DNA of 64,000 nucleotides, from the NCBI RefSeq assembly GCF_023667495.1, contig NZ_JAMOZL010000005.1:62001-126000 (forward strand), read 5' to 3'. Positions 9,205-18,360 of the stretch are shown one piece after another. The notes under the pieces were generated by a model. It was not told where the DNA came from, made no database searches, and saw nothing but the letters and a program-made list of their open reading frames with translations. Numbering within the stretch: position 1 is the stretch's first letter; every line of letters starts with the position of its first letter. The position numbers were made by a program, and so were the translations under genes. This DNA comes from Dyadobacter sp. MSC1_007 (GTDB lineage Bacteria > Bacteroidota > Bacteroidia > Cytophagales > Spirosomataceae).

Positions 9205-10281
9205 ATGCGTACGATCATGTTGGTGGCCGGTATTGTTATCGCGCTGGTGTTGGGAAAACTATTCATTTTTTCCAAACCGGGAGATGGTAAGGCTTCCGAT
9301 TCTAAAAAAGGAGGGGAAAGCAAGGGGCCGAAATCTTCGGGTGGAAGTGCGGTGCCGGTGAATGTATTTATCGTAGGGCATGAATCAATTGAGAATCAGA
9401 TATTTGCGTCCGGAACGGTGTTGCCAAATGAAGAAGTCAACCTGATGGCGGAAATATCCGGCAGACTGGTGAAACTCGATATCAAGGAAGGCGCATATAT
9501 TAATAAAGGCCAGTTGATCGCAAAGATCAACGACCGCGAACTCAGAGCACAACTGCAAAAGGTAGCCTATAACCAGGATCTCAGTAAAAAAATAGAAGCC
9601 AGGCAGAAGAAACTTTTGAACGTGGAGGCGATTAATCTGGAAGAATATGATGTAACGTCGAATAATATAAGGGTATTGGAAGCGGAAAGAGAGGTAATAG
9701 AGGCACAGCTTGAGAAAACAGAAATTCGTGCGCCATTCAGCGGCCGCATCGGGTTGAAATTCATTAGTGAAGGCGCTTACCTGGCTCCGGGTACGCCCAT
9801 CGTGACGATCGTACAAAGCAATCCCGTCAAGATCGACTTCTCAGTTCCAGAAAAGTACACACCTAACATCAAGGTAGGCAATACAGTCAAATTCAATCTT
9901 GACGGAGATCCTTCTACTTATACCGCGAAAATACTGGCTGTTGATCCGAAGGTCGATGAGACGCTGCGCACATTAAAAGTGCGTGCATTGGCTAATAATC
10001 CCGAAGGCCGCTTTGTACCGGGCATGTTTGTGAAGGTTTTGGCCGATTTGGATGCTAACCGTTCGGCGATGATGATCCCAACAGAGGCGATTGTGCCGGT
10101 TTTGAAGGGTAAGAAAGTTTTTGTGGTCAAAAATGGCAAGGCACAGGAGGCTATGGTTACGACCGGCCTGCGCACCGACAAAAAGATCCAGGTGATCGAC
10201 GGACTTCAGCCCGGTGATTCGTTGATTGTATCGGGTATCATCGCTATCAAACCCAACTCGGCCGTCAAGGTAAACCTATGA
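9205..10281 (+). CDS. RND efflux periplasmic adaptor (membrane fusion protein)
   Basis: A 358-residue AcrA/HlyD-type adaptor that links an inner-membrane RND pump to an outer-membrane channel. An N-terminal hydrophobic anchor (MLVAGIVIALVLGKLFIF) has no lipobox. A Ser/Lys/Gly-rich linker comes next, then a biotinyl-lipoyl half-motif (GRLVKLDIKEGAYINKGQ) near residue 90, a short helical hairpin, and the second half (EIRAPFSGRIGLKFISEGAY) near residue 175. The beta-barrel and membrane-proximal domains end the protein. Its stop overlaps the start of the pump gene (ATGA at 10278-10281), so the two are co-translated. No TolC/OprM-type channel gene follows, so the complex must use one encoded elsewhere. 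Confidence 0.93.
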   Translation: MRTIMLVAGIVIALVLGKLFIFSKPGDGKASDSKKGGESKGPKSSGGSAVPVNVFIVGHESIENQIFASGTVLPNEEVNLMAEISGRLVKLDIKEGAYINKGQLIAKINDRELRAQLQKVAYNQDLSKKIEARQKKLLNVEAINLEEYDVTSNNIRVLEAEREVIEAQLEKTEIRAPFSGRIGLKFISEGAYLAPGTPIVTIVQSNPVKIDFSVPEKYTPNIKVGNTVKFNLDGDPSTYTAKILAVDPKVDETLRTLKVRALANNPEGRFVPGMFVKVLADLDANRSAMMIPTEAIVPVLKGKKVFVVKNGKAQEAMVTTGLRTDKKIQVIDGLQPGDSLIVSGIIAIKPNSAVKVNL

Positions 10282-13200
10282 GCATTTCGACCCTTTCCAT
10301 AAAGAGGCCGGTTCTGGCGATTGTTATGAACCTGCTGATCATCCTGTTCGGATTCCTGGGCTATAAGTTCCTCGGAATGCGCGAGTTTCCGTCTATTGAC
10401 CCGCCCGTAGTCTCTATACGAACAAGTTACACCGGTGCCAATGCGGATATTATCGAGTCGCAGATCACTGAACCGCTTGAAAAACAGCTCAATAGCATCG
10501 AGGGAATCAAATCCATTAATTCTACCAGCAGCCAGGGAACGAGCCAGATCACCGTCGAGTTTGACATCGGTGTAGACATGGAACGTGCCGCCAACGACGT
10601 GCGCGACAAGGTGGGATCGGCGTCCCGGACATTGCCATTGGATATCGATGGCCCGCCGGTGGTGAGCAAGGCCGATGCGAACTCGGAGCCTATTATCGTT
10701 CTCACATTCAAAAGCGACACCCGTTCGCACCTTGAAGTAAGCGATTATGCCGAAAACGTGATCGCGCAACGCCTGCAAACGATCGAAGGCGTGAGCGAAA
10801 TACGAATATTCGGACAGAAGAAGTATGCCATGCGGATCTGGATGGACCCGGTTAAAATGGCTGCGCTGGGTATTACCACACAAGACGTGAAAGTGGCGCT
10901 TGATAGAGAGAATGTGGAGCTGCCGAGTGGAAAGCTGGCCGGCGACAATACAGAGCTTACGGTTAAAACAATAGGCCGGTTCAGGACTGAGGAGGACTTT
11001 AATGAGTTGATCATCAAAAACTCAGCAACTCAAACCATACATTTAAAAGATGTCGGTTTCGCCCAACTTGGGCCTGAGAACGAGGAGACTATTCTTCGGT
11101 TGGATAATGTTCCAATGATCGGTCTGGCTATTTCGCCAATGCCGGGCGCCAACTATCTCGATATCGCCAAAGAAGTGAATAAGCGGATGGCCGCCATTAA
11201 AAAGGAGCTTCCAAAAGATTACCAGCTCGACACACTGATTGATAATACCATTTTTGTGGAAAGATCCATTGAAGAAGTAGGAGAAACCCTGCTGATCGCG
11301 ATCATTCTTGTGGTCCTTATCATTTATCTGTTCTTCCGCGACTGGCTGATCGCATTCCGTCCATTGATTGATATTCCGGTGTCGCTGATCGGGACGTTCT
11401 TCATTATGTACATCATGGGTTTTTCCATTAATGTGCTCACACTGCTGGCGATCGTGCTGGCGACAGGGTTGGTAGTCGATGACGGTATTGTGGTCACGGA
11501 GAACATATTCAAGAAGATCGAGCAGGGTATGAGCCCGATTGAAGCTGCAATCAAAGGCTCGAATGAGATTATTTTCGCGGTGTTGTCGACTTCCATTACA
11601 CTGGCTTCGGTTTTCCTTCCGGTAATTTTTATGGAAGGTTTTGTGGGTAAACTGTTCCGCGAGTTCGGTATCGTGATCTCCGCGGCGGTGTTGATTTCGG
11701 CATTTGTTTCGCTGACATTAACGCCCATGCTAAATGCTTATCTGGTTCGTAAAACACATAAAAAGAGCTGGTTCTATGAAAAAACAGAACCGTTTTTTGA
11801 GAAGATCACTACCAACTACGGTAATGCACTTGCCCAATTCCTGAAAATGCGCTGGGTGGCGATACCGATCGTAGCAGTAACGATAAGTATGATCTGGTTT
11901 TTTGGTAAAGGGCTCCAATCGGAACTGGCGCCACTGGACGACAGAAACTGGTTCAGGATCAATATGACTGCCCCGGAAGGCTCCTCGTTCGAGTTCACCG
12001 ATCGCTATGTTCAGGGAGTCGGCCAAATGCTGATGGACTCAATGCCCGGTAGAAAAGGTTTGATGCTGATTACCTCACCCGGAAATTCTGGACTCGGTGC
12101 GGCCAATACGGGCAGCGGCCGTATCGCATTGGTAGACAAGAAGTTCAGGAAGGAATCTCAGCAGGAAATAGCGGATTACATCAATCAAAAACTGAAACTA
12201 ATGCCTGATGCCAAATCATTTGTGGTACAGCAGCAGACCATATCGGTTGACTCACGCGGCGGGCTTCCGATCCAGTATGTGATCCAGGCACCGGATTTTG
12301 AGAAATTACGCGAATACCTTCCCAAATTCATGGAAGAAGCGTCCAACGACCCGACTTTCGCAATCACGGACGTCAACCTGAAATTTAGTAAACCAGAGAT
12401 ACAGATTACCATCGATCGCGAGAAGGCCAAGTCGCTCGGTGTATCCGTGCAGGATGTTGCGCAGACCATGCAACTTGCATTTGCTGGCCAGCGCTTTGGT
12501 TATTTCACCATGAATGGGCGTCAGTATCAGGTGATAGGGCAATATGACCGCGTAAATCGCGATGAGCCGCTGGATTTGAAAAGTATGTTCGTGAAAACCA
12601 ATACAGGAAACCTTGTTCAACTCGATAACATTGTAAAAGCCGAAGAGGAAAGCAGTCCCCCGCAGCTATTCCATTACAACCGTTACATGAGCGCGACCGT
12701 ACAAGCGGCGCTCGCACCCGGGAAGACGATCGGCGACGGCATTGCGGCTATGGACCGGATCAGGGACAAATTGAATGATGAGACGATCCAGACTGCATTA
12801 AGCGGATCATCCAGGGACTATGCGGAAAGCTCGTCCAATACGATGTTCTCATTCTTCCTAGCGCTGATCCTGATCTATTTCATTCTAGCGGCCCAGTTTG
12901 AGAGCTTCGTGGATCCGTTCATTATTATGTTTACAGTGCCGCTGGCAATCGGTGGCGCCGTTTTCTCGCTGTGGTATTTTGACCAGACACTGAATATTTT
13001 CAGTCAGATCGGTATGATCATGCTCATTGGTCTGGTCACGAAAAACGGTATTTTGATCGTCGAGTTCGCCAACCAGCTGCGCGAGCAGGGTAGGAGCATT
13101 CAGGAAGCTGCGCTGGAAGCTGCTACATTGCGTTTCAGGCCCATTCTGATGACCAGTCTGGCTACAATCCTGGGGGCATTGCCTATCGCAATGGCGCTGG

Positions 13201-13391
13201 GTTCTGCTGGTAAAAGCAGGATGTCAATGGGGATCGTGATTATGGGAGGGTTGTTGTTCTCACTGGTATTGACATTGTATGTTATCCCTGCCATTTATAC
13301 ATTCTTCTCAAGACCCAAAAACTACGAGAAGATGAAAATGATCGAACGCGTTGCACGCGACAGCGAACTGGAAGAACCGGCACATTTTTAA
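10278..13391 (+). CDS. RND efflux pump permease, hydrophobe/amphiphile type
   Basis: A 1037-residue inner-membrane proton antiporter of the AcrB/MexB type, normal in length. It has the usual twelve membrane helices with two large periplasmic loops. The proton-relay acidic pair sits in LATGLVVDDGIVVTENI in helix 4, and the family block GLVTKNGILIVEFANQLR is present near residue 920. The amino end NRPVLAIV-like (KRPVLAIVMNLLIILFG) and the FPSIDPPVVSI segment are typical. The start codon overlaps the adaptor stop, giving a two-gene operon. Substrate range (drugs, bile salts, solvents, metals) cannot be told; the acidic pair and missing metal motifs favour organic compounds over heavy metals. Confidence 0.95.
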   Translation: MSISTLSIKRPVLAIVMNLLIILFGFLGYKFLGMREFPSIDPPVVSIRTSYTGANADIIESQITEPLEKQLNSIEGIKSINSTSSQGTSQITVEFDIGVDMERAANDVRDKVGSASRTLPLDIDGPPVVSKADANSEPIIVLTFKSDTRSHLEVSDYAENVIAQRLQTIEGVSEIRIFGQKKYAMRIWMDPVKMAALGITTQDVKVALDRENVELPSGKLAGDNTELTVKTIGRFRTEEDFNELIIKNSATQTIHLKDVGFAQLGPENEETILRLDNVPMIGLAISPMPGANYLDIAKEVNKRMAAIKKELPKDYQLDTLIDNTIFVERSIEEVGETLLIAIILVVLIIYLFFRDWLIAFRPLIDIPVSLIGTFFIMYIMGFSINVLTLLAIVLATGLVVDDGIVVTENIFKKIEQGMSPIEAAIKGSNEIIFAVLSTSITLASVFLPVIFMEGFVGKLFREFGIVISAAVLISAFVSLTLTPMLNAYLVRKTHKKSWFYEKTEPFFEKITTNYGNALAQFLKMRWVAIPIVAVTISMIWFFGKGLQSELAPLDDRNWFRINMTAPEGSSFEFTDRYVQGVGQMLMDSMPGRKGLMLITSPGNSGLGAANTGSGRIALVDKKFRKESQQEIADYINQKLKLMPDAKSFVVQQQTISVDSRGGLPIQYVIQAPDFEKLREYLPKFMEEASNDPTFAITDVNLKFSKPEIQITIDREKAKSLGVSVQDVAQTMQLAFAGQRFGYFTMNGRQYQVIGQYDRVNRDEPLDLKSMFVKTNTGNLVQLDNIVKAEEESSPPQLFHYNRYMSATVQAALAPGKTIGDGIAAMDRIRDKLNDETIQTALSGSSRDYAESSSNTMFSFFLALILIYFILAAQFESFVDPFIIMFTVPLAIGGAVFSLWYFDQTLNIFSQIGMIMLIGLVTKNGILIVEFANQLREQGRSIQEAALEAATLRFRPILMTSLATILGALPIAMALGSAGKSRMSMGIVIMGGLLFSLVLTLYVIPAIYTFFSRPKNYEKMKMIERVARDSELEEPAHF

Positions 13392-13402
13392 GGAGCTGAT
13401 TG

Positions 13403-13437
13403 TTTGTATGGTATTGTTATATTGTTTGTTAATTTTG
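13403..13437 (+). promoter_or_regulatory. Putative promoter of the small gene at 13454
   Basis: TAATTTTG at 13430-13437 matches the Bacteroidota -7 consensus TAnnTTTG exactly, with TTTG at 13403-13406 as a possible -33 element (spacer 23, slightly long). It would start transcription about 10 bases before the ATG of the small gene, so that gene need not depend on the efflux operon. Confidence 0.35.
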
Positions 13438-13453
13438 GTTGAAGGTAACGGCT

Positions 13454-13681
13454 ATGCAAACAACAACGAAAACGACCTTTACAAATCTTCAGCAAGAGTT
13501 GCTGCAACTTTATGCCCGGCAGGTCAGTGAAGAAGATTTATTGAATATTAAACATCTCATCGGAGCATATTTTGCCAAACGTCTCACGACACTGGCCGAT
13601 GCATCCTGGGAAGCGAATGACTGGACTCAACAAGATATGGATGATATTTTGAACGAGTCTGATCAGAAAATTCCCGCGTAG
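13454..13681 (+). CDS. Small acidic hypothetical protein, antitoxin-like
   Basis: A 75-residue soluble protein. I chose the ATG at 13454 over an in-frame TTG at 13439 because it is the first ATG and has GAAGG upstream. The body (LQQELLQLYARQVSEEDLL, then a KHLIGAYFAKR helix and an acidic tail QQDMDDILNES) is helical. It resembles short Bacteroidota and cyanobacterial proteins of the kind found upstream of PIN-type toxins, but no toxin gene follows here: the next gene is a desaturase on the other strand. It may be an orphan antitoxin or a regulator. I do not assign a function. Confidence 0.6.
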   Translation: MQTTTKTTFTNLQQELLQLYARQVSEEDLLNIKHLIGAYFAKRLTTLADASWEANDWTQQDMDDILNESDQKIPA

Positions 13682-13689
13682 CCCCGCGA

Positions 13690-14772
13690 TTACCGCGAAC
13701 CCATATTCTTCAACATTCGCACGTGTGATCCTAATGCATTAGCGAAGTTAGCCTTAGCATTGTAGGTCAATCCGAACTCCAATGCGGTTGCCTGTACAAT
13801 GGGCGACAGCGCGTGGTAATGCACATGCGAAATGGAAGGGAACAGGTGATGTTCGATCTGATAATCCAATCCACCTATAAACCAGGACAGTATCCGGTTC
13901 TTTCCTGCAAAATTAGAAGTAGTTTGTAGCTGATGAACAGCCCAGGCATTCTCGATAGAGCCGCTGTTATCCGGTTCCGGCTGTTCGGCGCCTTCAACGA
14001 CGTGAGCCATTTGAAATACAGTGCTCAAAATCATCCCTGCGGTCGCATGCATCACCAAAAAACCGATCAGCCATTGGCCGAAGGTAATGGAGGTGAAGAA
14101 AAGCGGAATTGCGCAGATAAATACAATGTAAGCGAGTTTGGTCCAGATAAGGCGGATCAATTCCTTTTTAGGAAAAGGCTTCGTCATACCCGATTCTGCC
14201 ATCTTGTTGAAAAGCGAAATCTCTTTGAAATCTTTCCACAGGAACGATAAAGTCATCAGACTGTACAGAAAGAATGCGTAAATGTGCTGGAAGCGGTGAA
14301 TGTATTTCTGTTTTTCCTGAAAAGACAGCCTCAGTAAAAATTTGCCGGTAATATCTTCGTCGACTTCGTGAATGTTGGTGTATGTGTGATGCAGGCGGTT
14401 ATGCTGAACTTCCCAGTTATAGGCGTTGCCGCCAAGCAGATAAATAGATGCGCCGAAAAGCTTGTTCAAAATGCGCGAGGTTGCAAGCGAGCCATGGATG
14501 GCGTCATGCATGACAGACATACCCACACCCGCGACGCCAAATCCCATGATGATAGTCAAGCCAACCATTGCCAGATTGGAAAACTGGCCGGATAAAATAA
14601 GCACATACGGGACAATGTAAAGGCTCAACATAAAAAGCGCCTTATAAATGATCGGCTTACCTCCCGACTTGCATATTTGATTTGCAGAAAAATACTGGTC
14701 TACCCGCTGTCGTAATGTGGGGAAGAAAGTGCTTTTCTCTGCGTTGGTAAATTTTATTTTCTGGTATTGCAT
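13690..14772 (-). CDS. Membrane fatty acid desaturase (acyl-lipid/acyl-CoA type)
   Basis: A di-iron membrane desaturase of about 360 residues that introduces double bonds into fatty acyl chains, probably for membrane fluidity. The three histidine boxes are complete: HDAIHG, HNRLHH and QIEHHLFP, the last being the Q-x-x-HH form of front-end/linoleoyl-type desaturases. There is no fused cytochrome b5 domain. At least four hydrophobic segments surround the boxes. I place the start at the ATG at 14770-14772 rather than an upstream TTG at 14796, because the upstream extension runs into the terminator hairpin of metK. The gene is convergent with the small gene ending at 13681, only 8 bases away. 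Confidence 0.9.
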   Translation of the reverse strand: MQYQKIKFTNAEKSTFFPTLRQRVDQYFSANQICKSGGKPIIYKALFMLSLYIVPYVLILSGQFSNLAMVGLTIIMGFGVAGVGMSVMHDAIHGSLATSRILNKLFGASIYLLGGNAYNWEVQHNRLHHTYTNIHEVDEDITGKFLLRLSFQEKQKYIHRFQHIYAFFLYSLMTLSFLWKDFKEISLFNKMAESGMTKPFPKKELIRLIWTKLAYIVFICAIPLFFTSITFGQWLIGFLVMHATAGMILSTVFQMAHVVEGAEQPEPDNSGSIENAWAVHQLQTTSNFAGKNRILSWFIGGLDYQIEHHLFPSISHVHYHALSPIVQATALEFGLTYNAKANFANALGSHVRMLKNMGSR

Positions 14773-14798
14773 ATGAGGGGGTGCGATATGGGTCAATA

Positions 14799-14830
14799 GA
14801 AAGGGGCCGACAAAGCTTGCCGGCCCCTTC
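14799..14830 (-). terminator. Hairpin terminator after metK
   Basis: A 9-bp GC-rich stem, AAGGGGCCG (14801-14809) pairing with CGGCCCCTT (14821-14829), closes an 11-base loop. On the minus strand it follows the metK stop by about 25 bases and ends in CTTTCT. It lies just upstream of the desaturase start, separating the two genes. Confidence 0.7.
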
Positions 14831-14854
14831 TGTTTGTAATGTATTGTTGTAAGA

Positions 14855-16135
14855 TTACAACGAGAATTTGCTCTTGATAGTATCTACGAAATCAAGTTTT
14901 TCCCAGGTAAACAATTCAACTTCAACTTCTTTTTCTTCGCCATTAGCACCTTTGAAAGATTTCTTAACGATCTCATTCTTACGTCCCATGTGGCCATAAG
15001 CCGCTGTTTCAGAGTATATTGGATTGCGAAGTTTCAGGCGCTGCTCGATCGCATATGGACGCAGGTCGAAAATTTCACCGATTTTCGCAGCAATTTCGCC
15101 GTCGTTGCCGGATACTTTCGCCGTTCCGTAAGTGTTTACATATAATCCGCAAGGCTCAGCCACACCGATCGCGTAAGATACCTGAACAAGCACTTCGTCA
15201 CAAAGGCCTGATGCTACCATGTTTTTGGCAATGTGACGGGTTGCATAGGCAGCCGAACGGTCCACTTTAGAAGGATCTTTGCCTGAGAATGCGCCACCGC
15301 CGTGTGCACCTTTTCCACCGTAAGTGTCTACGATGATTTTACGGCCTGTCAAACCTGTATCACCATGTGGTCCACCGATTACGAATTTCCCTGTTGGGTT
15401 GATGTGGTGTGTAATATCGCCTGTAAACAATTTTTGTAGTTCAGGCGTAAGTTTCGCTTTCACGCGGGGGATGACGATATTGACGATGTCCTGCTTGATT
15501 TTGGCAAGCATAGCAGCTTCGGTATCAAAATCATCGTGCTGCGTTGAAACTACGATCGTGTCGATGCGCTGAGGTACATTGTCGTCGCTGTATTCGATCG
15601 TTACCTGTGATTTCGCATCTGGGCGAAGGTAAGGGATCAATGCAGGCTCGTTGTTACGGATGTACGACATTTCCTGAAGAATTTTATGTGCCAGATCGAG
15701 TGCGAGTGGCATGTAGTTCTCCGTTTCGCGGGTCGCATATCCAAACATCATTCCCTGGTCACCTGCTCCCTGTGCATTGGCTTTTTCTTCAAAGCTCTCG
15801 GAAGCAACTGCACGGTCAACACCCTGGTTGATATCGGCACTCTGATCGTGGATCGCCGAAAGAATACCGCAGGAGTTGGCTTCAAACATGTATTCACTTT
15901 TAGTGTAACCAATCCTCTTGATAACATCACGGGTGATTTTCTGTACGTCAAGATAGGTGTTGGTCTTAACTTCGCCGGCCAAAACTACCTGTCCCGTTGT
16001 TACCAGAGTTTCGCAGGCCACCTTGCTGTTGGTATCCCATGCTAGAAAATTGTCAATCAGTGCATCTGATATTTGATCGGCTACCTTGTCAGGATGTCCT
16101 TCAGATACGGACTCCGAGGTGAATAAGTATGGCAT
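14855..16135 (-). CDS. metK: S-adenosylmethionine synthetase
   Basis: A cytosolic 426-residue enzyme forming S-adenosylmethionine from methionine and ATP. Signature motifs are intact: the N-terminal [19 protein letters not shown], the hexapeptide-type [12 protein letters not shown] in the middle, and the P-loop-like [19 protein letters not shown] near residue 275. Length is slightly above the usual 380-400 because of insertions near residues 175-215 and at the C-terminus. It stands alone with its own upstream region and a hairpin terminator downstream. I looked for a SAM riboswitch in the 5' region and saw none that I could support. Confidence 0.97.
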   Translation of the reverse strand: MPYLFTSESVSEGHPDKVADQISDALIDNFLAWDTNSKVACETLVTTGQVVLAGEVKTNTYLDVQKITRDVIKRIGYTKSEYMFEANSCGILSAIHDQSADINQGVDRAVASESFEEKANAQGAGDQGMMFGYATRETENYMPLALDLAHKILQEMSYIRNNEPALIPYLRPDAKSQVTIEYSDDNVPQRIDTIVVSTQHDDFDTEAAMLAKIKQDIVNIVIPRVKAKLTPELQKLFTGDITHHINPTGKFVIGGPHGDTGLTGRKIIVDTYGGKGAHGGGAFSGKDPSKVDRSAAYATRHIAKNMVASGLCDEVLVQVSYAIGVAEPCGLYVNTYGTAKVSGNDGEIAAKIGEIFDLRPYAIEQRLKLRNPIYSETAAYGHMGRKNEIVKKSFKGANGEEKEVEVELFTWEKLDFVDTIKSKFSL

Positions 16136-16361
16136 TTGAAACGAAATAAAAAGTTAAAGAAAAGTTTGAATGTGTGATAAATTAACTTCCGGAGAAGCGC
16201 TTCTATTTTCCTAGTTGGTGGCAAAAATAAGTAATCATTTAGATATTGGCGCTGCAAAATGTATTGTTTGAGAACATTTTCCTCAATTTTGCCACTATTG
16301 ATTTTTTAAACGGTCGATTTATATGGTCTTGTATCGCAGATCATTAGATACTACTGATCGC
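16136..16361 (-). promoter_or_regulatory. Upstream region of metK
   Basis: Non-coding sequence between the lipA terminator and metK. On the minus strand TATTTTTG at 16222-16229 matches the -7 consensus TAnnTTTG exactly; the nearest TTTG lies 25 bases upstream, longer than the usual 19-21. A perfect 12-base palindrome AGAAGCGCTTCT lies at 16193-16204 just downstream of that box, within the predicted leader, and could be an operator or a small stem. No recognisable riboswitch was found. Confidence 0.35.
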
Positions 16362-16392
16362 AAAAAGCCGGTATAGTAACACTACACCGGCT
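16362..16392 (-). terminator. Hairpin terminator after lipA
   Basis: Minus-strand stem AAGCCGGTGTAGT / ACTATACCGGCTT with one G-U pair and a short loop, followed by a run of T (complement of 16362-16366). It lies 30 bases beyond the lipA stop. Confidence 0.8.
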
Positions 16393-16421
16393 TCGTTATG
16401 GGATCAATGATTGTTTCTGAA

Positions 16422-17300
16422 TCAGATAGGCACATTCACATGGCGCTCGGCATGGTAGCTCGAACGCACCAGCGGGCCGGATTCCACGTATTTAAGCCCG
16501 CGCTTCAATCCTTCTTCCCTGTAATTATCAAACATTTCAGGTGTGATCCATTCGATCACCTCGTGGTGCATTTTGGTTGGTTGGAGATATTGGCCGAGGG
16601 TAAGGATATCCAGGCCGTTTTCGGCCAGGTCGTCCATTGCCTTGTGCACTTCATCCTGCGTTTCACCAAGTCCGAGCATGATACCTGATTTGGTGCGCTG
16701 TCCGTATTCTTTCGTACGCTTGATCTGTTCCAGGCTGCGCGTGTATTTGGCTTGGGGCCGTACTGCCCGGTAGAGGCGCTCCACGGTTTCCATATTGTGT
16801 GAAACAACTTCTTGTCCGGCTTCGATCATATGGATCAATGCGTCCCAGTTGCTTTTTACATCGGGGATCAGTGTTTCAATCGTCGTTTCCGGCGTGTTTT
16901 CTTTTACCTGACGCACCGTCTGGTACCAGATCTCCGCTCCCTTGTCTTTCAGTTCGTCGCGGTTCACAGACGTGATGACGGCGTGCTTAACCTGCATTAG
17001 CTTAATAGCTTCTGCCACCCTTCTGGGCTCGTCGGTGTCATATTCGTTGGGGCGGCCGGTTGCTACGGCGCAGAAACTGCAACTTCTGGTACACACATTA
17101 CCGAGGATCATAAACGTGGCGGTACCCGCGCCCCAGCATTCACCCATGTTGGGACAGTTGCCGCTTTCGCAAATTGTATGCAGTTTATAATTATCGACCA
17201 GCTGTCTTACTTTCCTGAATTCGGGGCCTGCGGGGAGTTTTACGCGAAGCCAATCGGGGCGTTTTCTGCGTTCCGACGGTATTACTGGCAATTCAATCAT
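16422..17300 (-). CDS. lipA: Lipoyl synthase
   Basis: A radical-SAM enzyme of 292 residues that inserts two sulfur atoms into octanoylated lipoyl domains of pyruvate and 2-oxoglutarate dehydrogenases and the glycine cleavage H protein. Both iron-sulfur clusters have their ligands: the auxiliary cluster Cys44, Cys49, Cys55 in [12 protein letters not shown], and the radical-SAM cluster Cys70, Cys74, Cys77 in CTRSCSFC. The C-terminal VRSSYHAE carries the conserved Arg-Ser-Ser ligand motif. Length matches the family. No lipB or lplA gene is adjacent. The gene upstream at 17366 encodes an outer-membrane-type protein and is transcribed in the same direction. Confidence 0.97.
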   Translation of the reverse strand: MIELPVIPSERRKRPDWLRVKLPAGPEFRKVRQLVDNYKLHTICESGNCPNMGECWGAGTATFMILGNVCTRSCSFCAVATGRPNEYDTDEPRRVAEAIKLMQVKHAVITSVNRDELKDKGAEIWYQTVRQVKENTPETTIETLIPDVKSNWDALIHMIEAGQEVVSHNMETVERLYRAVRPQAKYTRSLEQIKRTKEYGQRTKSGIMLGLGETQDEVHKAMDDLAENGLDILTLGQYLQPTKMHHEVIEWITPEMFDNYREEGLKRGLKYVESGPLVRSSYHAERHVNVPI

Positions 17301-17365
17301 ATCAATCTGTAATCTCCGATAAACCCGGACGCGAGCCGAACTTTATCAATTTTAAATAATAGTAA

Positions 17366-18139
17366 TTATCTTTTTTTGCTTCCGAAATACAATGTCAGAT
17401 AGCCTGATGTGTAAAAGCTCCTGTTCTCGGCGAATGCCATGATCTGTACTTTTCGGGTAAATGCTTCTGCGAGAAAACCGATTTCAACCCCGGTTACATT
17501 TTCGCGGAATGCGCTGAGCTCAAAGCTCATCGCGGTTTTAATGTGTATCCCAGGAACAATTTTGGACTGGCCGAAACCCTGGAAAAAGCTTCCCGCGCCC
17601 ACAATTCCTGTTTGTGAGCCTCCGCCTGTGTGTTTAACGGGATCAAAAGGCTCGGTGGTTACGCGGCCGTCGGTATTCTGATATTGCACCATGTAAGGTT
17701 TTTCAATGCCCAGCGTCGGGCCGGCAGCTACAATCCCACTGATCGAAATGCCTTCGTCGTCCTGGCGGCTGAACAGCGTCAATTCGCGGCCATATTCCGG
17801 GCGCAGGGCGAAAAGATAGTTTTGCTTACCATAAACCAGACGTGCTCCGGTTACAAAATCTTGTGTGGACAGCTCTTTTGGGTGTTTGACATTCACAAGT
17901 TCCACGGCCAGATAGCGATATTGGTTTTTTCCAAATAATTTGGAGCCAAGTGCCGAAGACTGACGAAATACCGCTCCTCCGAGAATCCCGGAGTTTGTAT
18001 TGGTAGTGATGCCGACAGAGGTAAACGATTTATAGCTCTCTTCGCTATCCTCATTCTTTACTGCTCTGCGCTGAGCGTATATATCTGTCGATAGTACAAA
18101 CAGAATAGATACTGAAAGTAAAAGTTTTACACGCATCAT
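17366..18139 (-). CDS. Putative outer-membrane beta-barrel protein of unknown function
   Basis: About 257 residues when started at the ATG at 18137-18139, which gives a clear signal peptide (MMRVKLLLSVSILFVLSTDIYAQ cleaved after YAQ). A longer frame to 18229 adds an unlikely extension. The mature part alternates short strands and Gly-rich turns (SVGITTNTNSGILGGAVF, SGYLTLYFG at the end) typical of an outer-membrane barrel of 8-10 strands. No known enzymatic motif is visible. It is upstream of lipA in the same orientation, 65 bases away, and divergent from waaA. Family not recognised. Confidence 0.65.
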   Translation of the reverse strand: MMRVKLLLSVSILFVLSTDIYAQRRAVKNEDSEESYKSFTSVGITTNTNSGILGGAVFRQSSALGSKLFGKNQYRYLAVELVNVKHPKELSTQDFVTGARLVYGKQNYLFALRPEYGRELTLFSRQDDEGISISGIVAAGPTLGIEKPYMVQYQNTDGRVTTEPFDPVKHTGGGSQTGIVGAGSFFQGFGQSKIVPGIHIKTAMSFELSAFRENVTGVEIGFLAEAFTRKVQIMAFAENRSFYTSGYLTLYFGSKKR

Positions 18140-18360
18140 ATTATTGATAAATTCTCTGTGACTATGTATGTGTCGTATGAACAGTGAAAGTACAAAATAA
18201 TAGCGTAAGCATCTGTATACCGACACCACTTTAACGGTTTTTTGTACATTTATGTTCTTTAAACGAAAAAAGAAGCAAAAAAGCCTGCCGGCGATCTATT
18301 TGCCATGATTAATTAGCTGCCGGTTTCCTTCTTTAACATCCTTTTAATCAGAGTCCTTTG

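Noticed and set aside
10206-10883. A 225-codon open frame on the minus strand
   Set aside because: Antisense to the RND adaptor end and pump start, which are clearly coding on the plus strand. No family motif is visible.
16136-16361. A possible SAM riboswitch before metK
   Set aside because: I could not find the conserved helices of the SAM riboswitch classes. Only a short palindrome and a -7 box are visible.
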